A DNA stretch of 8,077 nt, taken from contig JBEDFR010000096.1 in assembly GCA_041175045.1 (NCBI GenBank), positions 1-8,077 of the forward strand. The letters run 5' to 3'. This DNA is from UBA5078 sp041175045 (GTDB lineage: Bacteria > Pseudomonadota > Gammaproteobacteria > Pseudomonadales > Pseudohongiellaceae). Numbering within the stretch: position 1 is the first letter of the stretch; the number at the start of each line of letters is the position of its first letter. Positions 6,816 to 8,077 of the stretch are shown here, one piece after another. The notes below the pieces were generated by a model. The model had not been told where the DNA came from. It was given only the letters and a program-made list of their open reading frames with translations, and did not search any database. Made by a program: the position numbers and the translations under genes.

Positions 6816-6831
6816 TGAGAAGTCGCCCGCT

Positions 6832-7626
6832 TCAGACAGCGACGGGCGCCTTGATGTGCGGATGGGATTCATAACCGACGAGTTCGAAATCGTCGAACAC
6901 ATAGCTGAAGATGTCGGCAGGCCGGCGCTTGATGTGCAGACGCGGCAGTGGCAGTGGCTGCCGCGTCAGCTGCAGCGTCGCCTGCTCCAGATGATTGCTG
7001 TAAAGATGCGTGTCGCCGCCCGTCCAGATGAAGTCGCCCACGTCCAGATCACACTGCTGTGCCACCATGTGCGTCAGCAGGGCATAGGACGCGATATTGA
7101 ACGGCACACCCAGAAAGGTGTCGGCCGAACGCTGATAGAGCTGGCAGGAGAGCCGGCCGTTGGCGACATAGAACTGGAACAGCGAATGGCAGGGTGGCAG
7201 TGCCATCTGGTCGACATAGGCCGGGTTGTAGGCCACTACCATCAGGCGGCGGGAATCCGGGTTGCGGCGGATCTGCTCGATCAGCTTGCTGATCTGGTCC
7301 ACCGACTGCCCGTCCGGACCGGGCCAGGAGCGCCACTGATAGCCGTACACCGGCCCCAGGTCCCCGTTCTCATCCGCCCACTCGTCCCAGATGGAAACAC
7401 CGTTCTCCTTCAGGTAGCGGATATTGGTGTCGCCGGACAGGAACCACAGCAGCTCGTGAATGATGGAGCGCAGGTGCAGCTTCTTCGTCGTGAGCACCGG
7501 AAAGCCCTGGGCCAGATCGAAGCGCATCTGATGACCGAAGATGGAGAGGGTGCCGGTGCCGGTGCGATCGCCCTTGGGCGTGCCCTCGTCGAGAATGCGC
7601 TGCAGCAGATCGAGATATTGCTTCAT
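6832..7626 (-). CDS. thyA: ThyA, thymidylate synthase
   Basis: 264 residues, the same length as E. coli ThyA. It methylates dUMP to dTMP using methylene-tetrahydrofolate and yields dihydrofolate. The nucleophile is C146 in ALPPCHSLFQ. R21 (GDRTGTG) and the R126-R127 pair (DSRRLMV) match the phosphate-binding arginines, and DTHLYSNH with the C-terminal HIKAPVAV complete the active site. The open frame extends upstream to 7956, but that part is the lgt gene in another frame; ATG 7626 gives the exact family start MKQYLDLLQRIL. There is no good Shine-Dalgarno site; the ATGA overlap with the lgt stop suggests translational coupling. folA follows in the same direction. Confidence 0.97.
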   Translation of the reverse strand: MKQYLDLLQRILDEGTPKGDRTGTGTLSIFGHQMRFDLAQGFPVLTTKKLHLRSIIHELLWFLSGDTNIRYLKENGVSIWDEWADENGDLGPVYGYQWRSWPGPDGQSVDQISKLIEQIRRNPDSRRLMVVAYNPAYVDQMALPPCHSLFQFYVANGRLSCQLYQRSADTFLGVPFNIASYALLTHMVAQQCDLDVGDFIWTGGDTHLYSNHLEQATLQLTRQPLPLPRLHIKRRPADIFSYVFDDFELVGYESHPHIKAPVAV

Positions 7627-8077
7627 GAGGGGACTCGTCCAGTGGGACTGCTCGCGCGGGCCAGCTTGAGCAGCCAGAGGCCGGCGATGATCATGGGCAG
7701 CGAGAGCAGCTGCCCCATCGTCATCCAGTCCAGCGCCACGAAACCGAGCCAGGAGTCCGGCTCGCGAAAGAATTCGACGAAGAAGCGCTGCACACCGTAG
7801 CCCAGCGCAAACAGACCGGACACGGCATAACGCGGACGCGGGCGCGAGGAGAACCACCATACGAGGGCAAACAGCAGAACACCCTCCAGCGCGAACTGGT
7901 AGAGCTGCGAGGCGTGGCGCGGCGCGTCGTCGACATGGGGGAACACCATGCCCCAAGGCACGTCGGTGGGGCGACCCCAGAGTTCACCGCCAATGAAATT
8001 GCCCAGACGACCAGCCCCAAGCCCGAAAGGCACCAGCGGCGCAATGAAGTCGAGCACGGCGAAGTAAGGCTTGTGCA
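7623..8077 (-). CDS. lgt: Lgt, prolipoprotein diacylglyceryl transferase (partial)
   Basis: The last 150 codons are in the window; the N-terminal half, including the first membrane helices, lies beyond the right edge. Lgt transfers diacylglycerol from phosphatidylglycerol to the lipobox cysteine of prolipoproteins in the inner membrane. The signature GAGRLGNFIGGELWGR is present and contains the essential arginine equivalent to E. coli R143. It is followed by HASQLYQFALEG, the membrane segment GVLLFALVWWF, the second conserved arginine in YGVQRFFVEFFREPD, MTMGQLLSLPM, and a last helix IIAGLWLLKLA. One position of the common signature (N in NFxNxE) is Gly here. The TGA overlaps the thyA start (ATGA). 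Confidence 0.96.
   Translation of the reverse strand, partial: HKPYFAVLDFIAPLVPFGLGAGRLGNFIGGELWGRPTDVPWGMVFPHVDDAPRHASQLYQFALEGVLLFALVWWFSSRPRPRYAVSGLFALGYGVQRFFVEFFREPDSWLGFVALDWMTMGQLLSLPMIIAGLWLLKLARASSPTGRVPS

Noticed and set aside
6622..7800. Plus-strand open frame of 392 codons opposite folA and thyA
   Set aside because: Antisense shadow of two genes whose catalytic residues are intact; its translation is rich in Arg, Gln and Leu with no known motif.
1..8077. CRISPR arrays, insertion sequences, tRNA genes, direct repeats, toxin-antitoxin or defence genes
   Set aside because: No regular repeats, tRNA-like cloverleaf, transposase motif or defence-type domain was seen on reading both strands; nearly all bases are accounted for by housekeeping genes.

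Overview
This 8,077-base window is a compact, GC-rich stretch of proteobacterial chromosome, most consistent with a gammaproteobacterium. The evidence is the metX-metW pair, a long two-domain ArgA next to ArgE, an rdgB-hemW pair, and an lgt-thyA-folA cluster. Most of the proteins resemble the Escherichia coli or Pseudomonas versions closely in length and motif layout. I cannot name a genus from sequence alone. No tRNA, rRNA, CRISPR array, insertion sequence or prophage gene is visible, and the coding regions look alike in composition.

Layout, plus strand: the last 41 codons of metX run by a one-base overlap into metW, then rdgB, hemW, argE and argA. Gaps are between an overlap and 27 bases, so positions 1-5042 look like one transcription unit or a few closely packed ones. 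It combines methionine biosynthesis (MetX/MetW), nucleotide-pool cleaning (RdgB), heme handling (HemW) and the first and deacetylation steps of arginine biosynthesis (ArgA, ArgE). After a 123-base gap comes a separate plus-strand gene (5166-6098). It encodes a secreted six-bladed beta-propeller of the SMP-30/gluconolactonase type, the least characterised protein here.

Layout, minus strand: lgt (cut by the right edge), thyA and folA are read leftward as a likely operon converging on the propeller gene. lgt and thyA overlap by four bases (ATGA). ThyA consumes methylene-tetrahydrofolate and releases dihydrofolate, which FolA reduces, so the two form a functional pair. Lgt (prolipoprotein diacylglyceryl transferase) is a common neighbour of thyA.

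The convergent gap at 6099-6296 contains a perfect 8-bp GC hairpin without a T-run. I found no convincing undescribed system: the window is mainly housekeeping genes. The points most worth a second look are the exported SMP-30-like propeller, which keeps all four predicted metal ligands and has two cysteines at equivalent places in its first and last repeats; the non-ATG start of hemW; and the direct joining of the metXW-rdgB-hemW and argE-argA groups.
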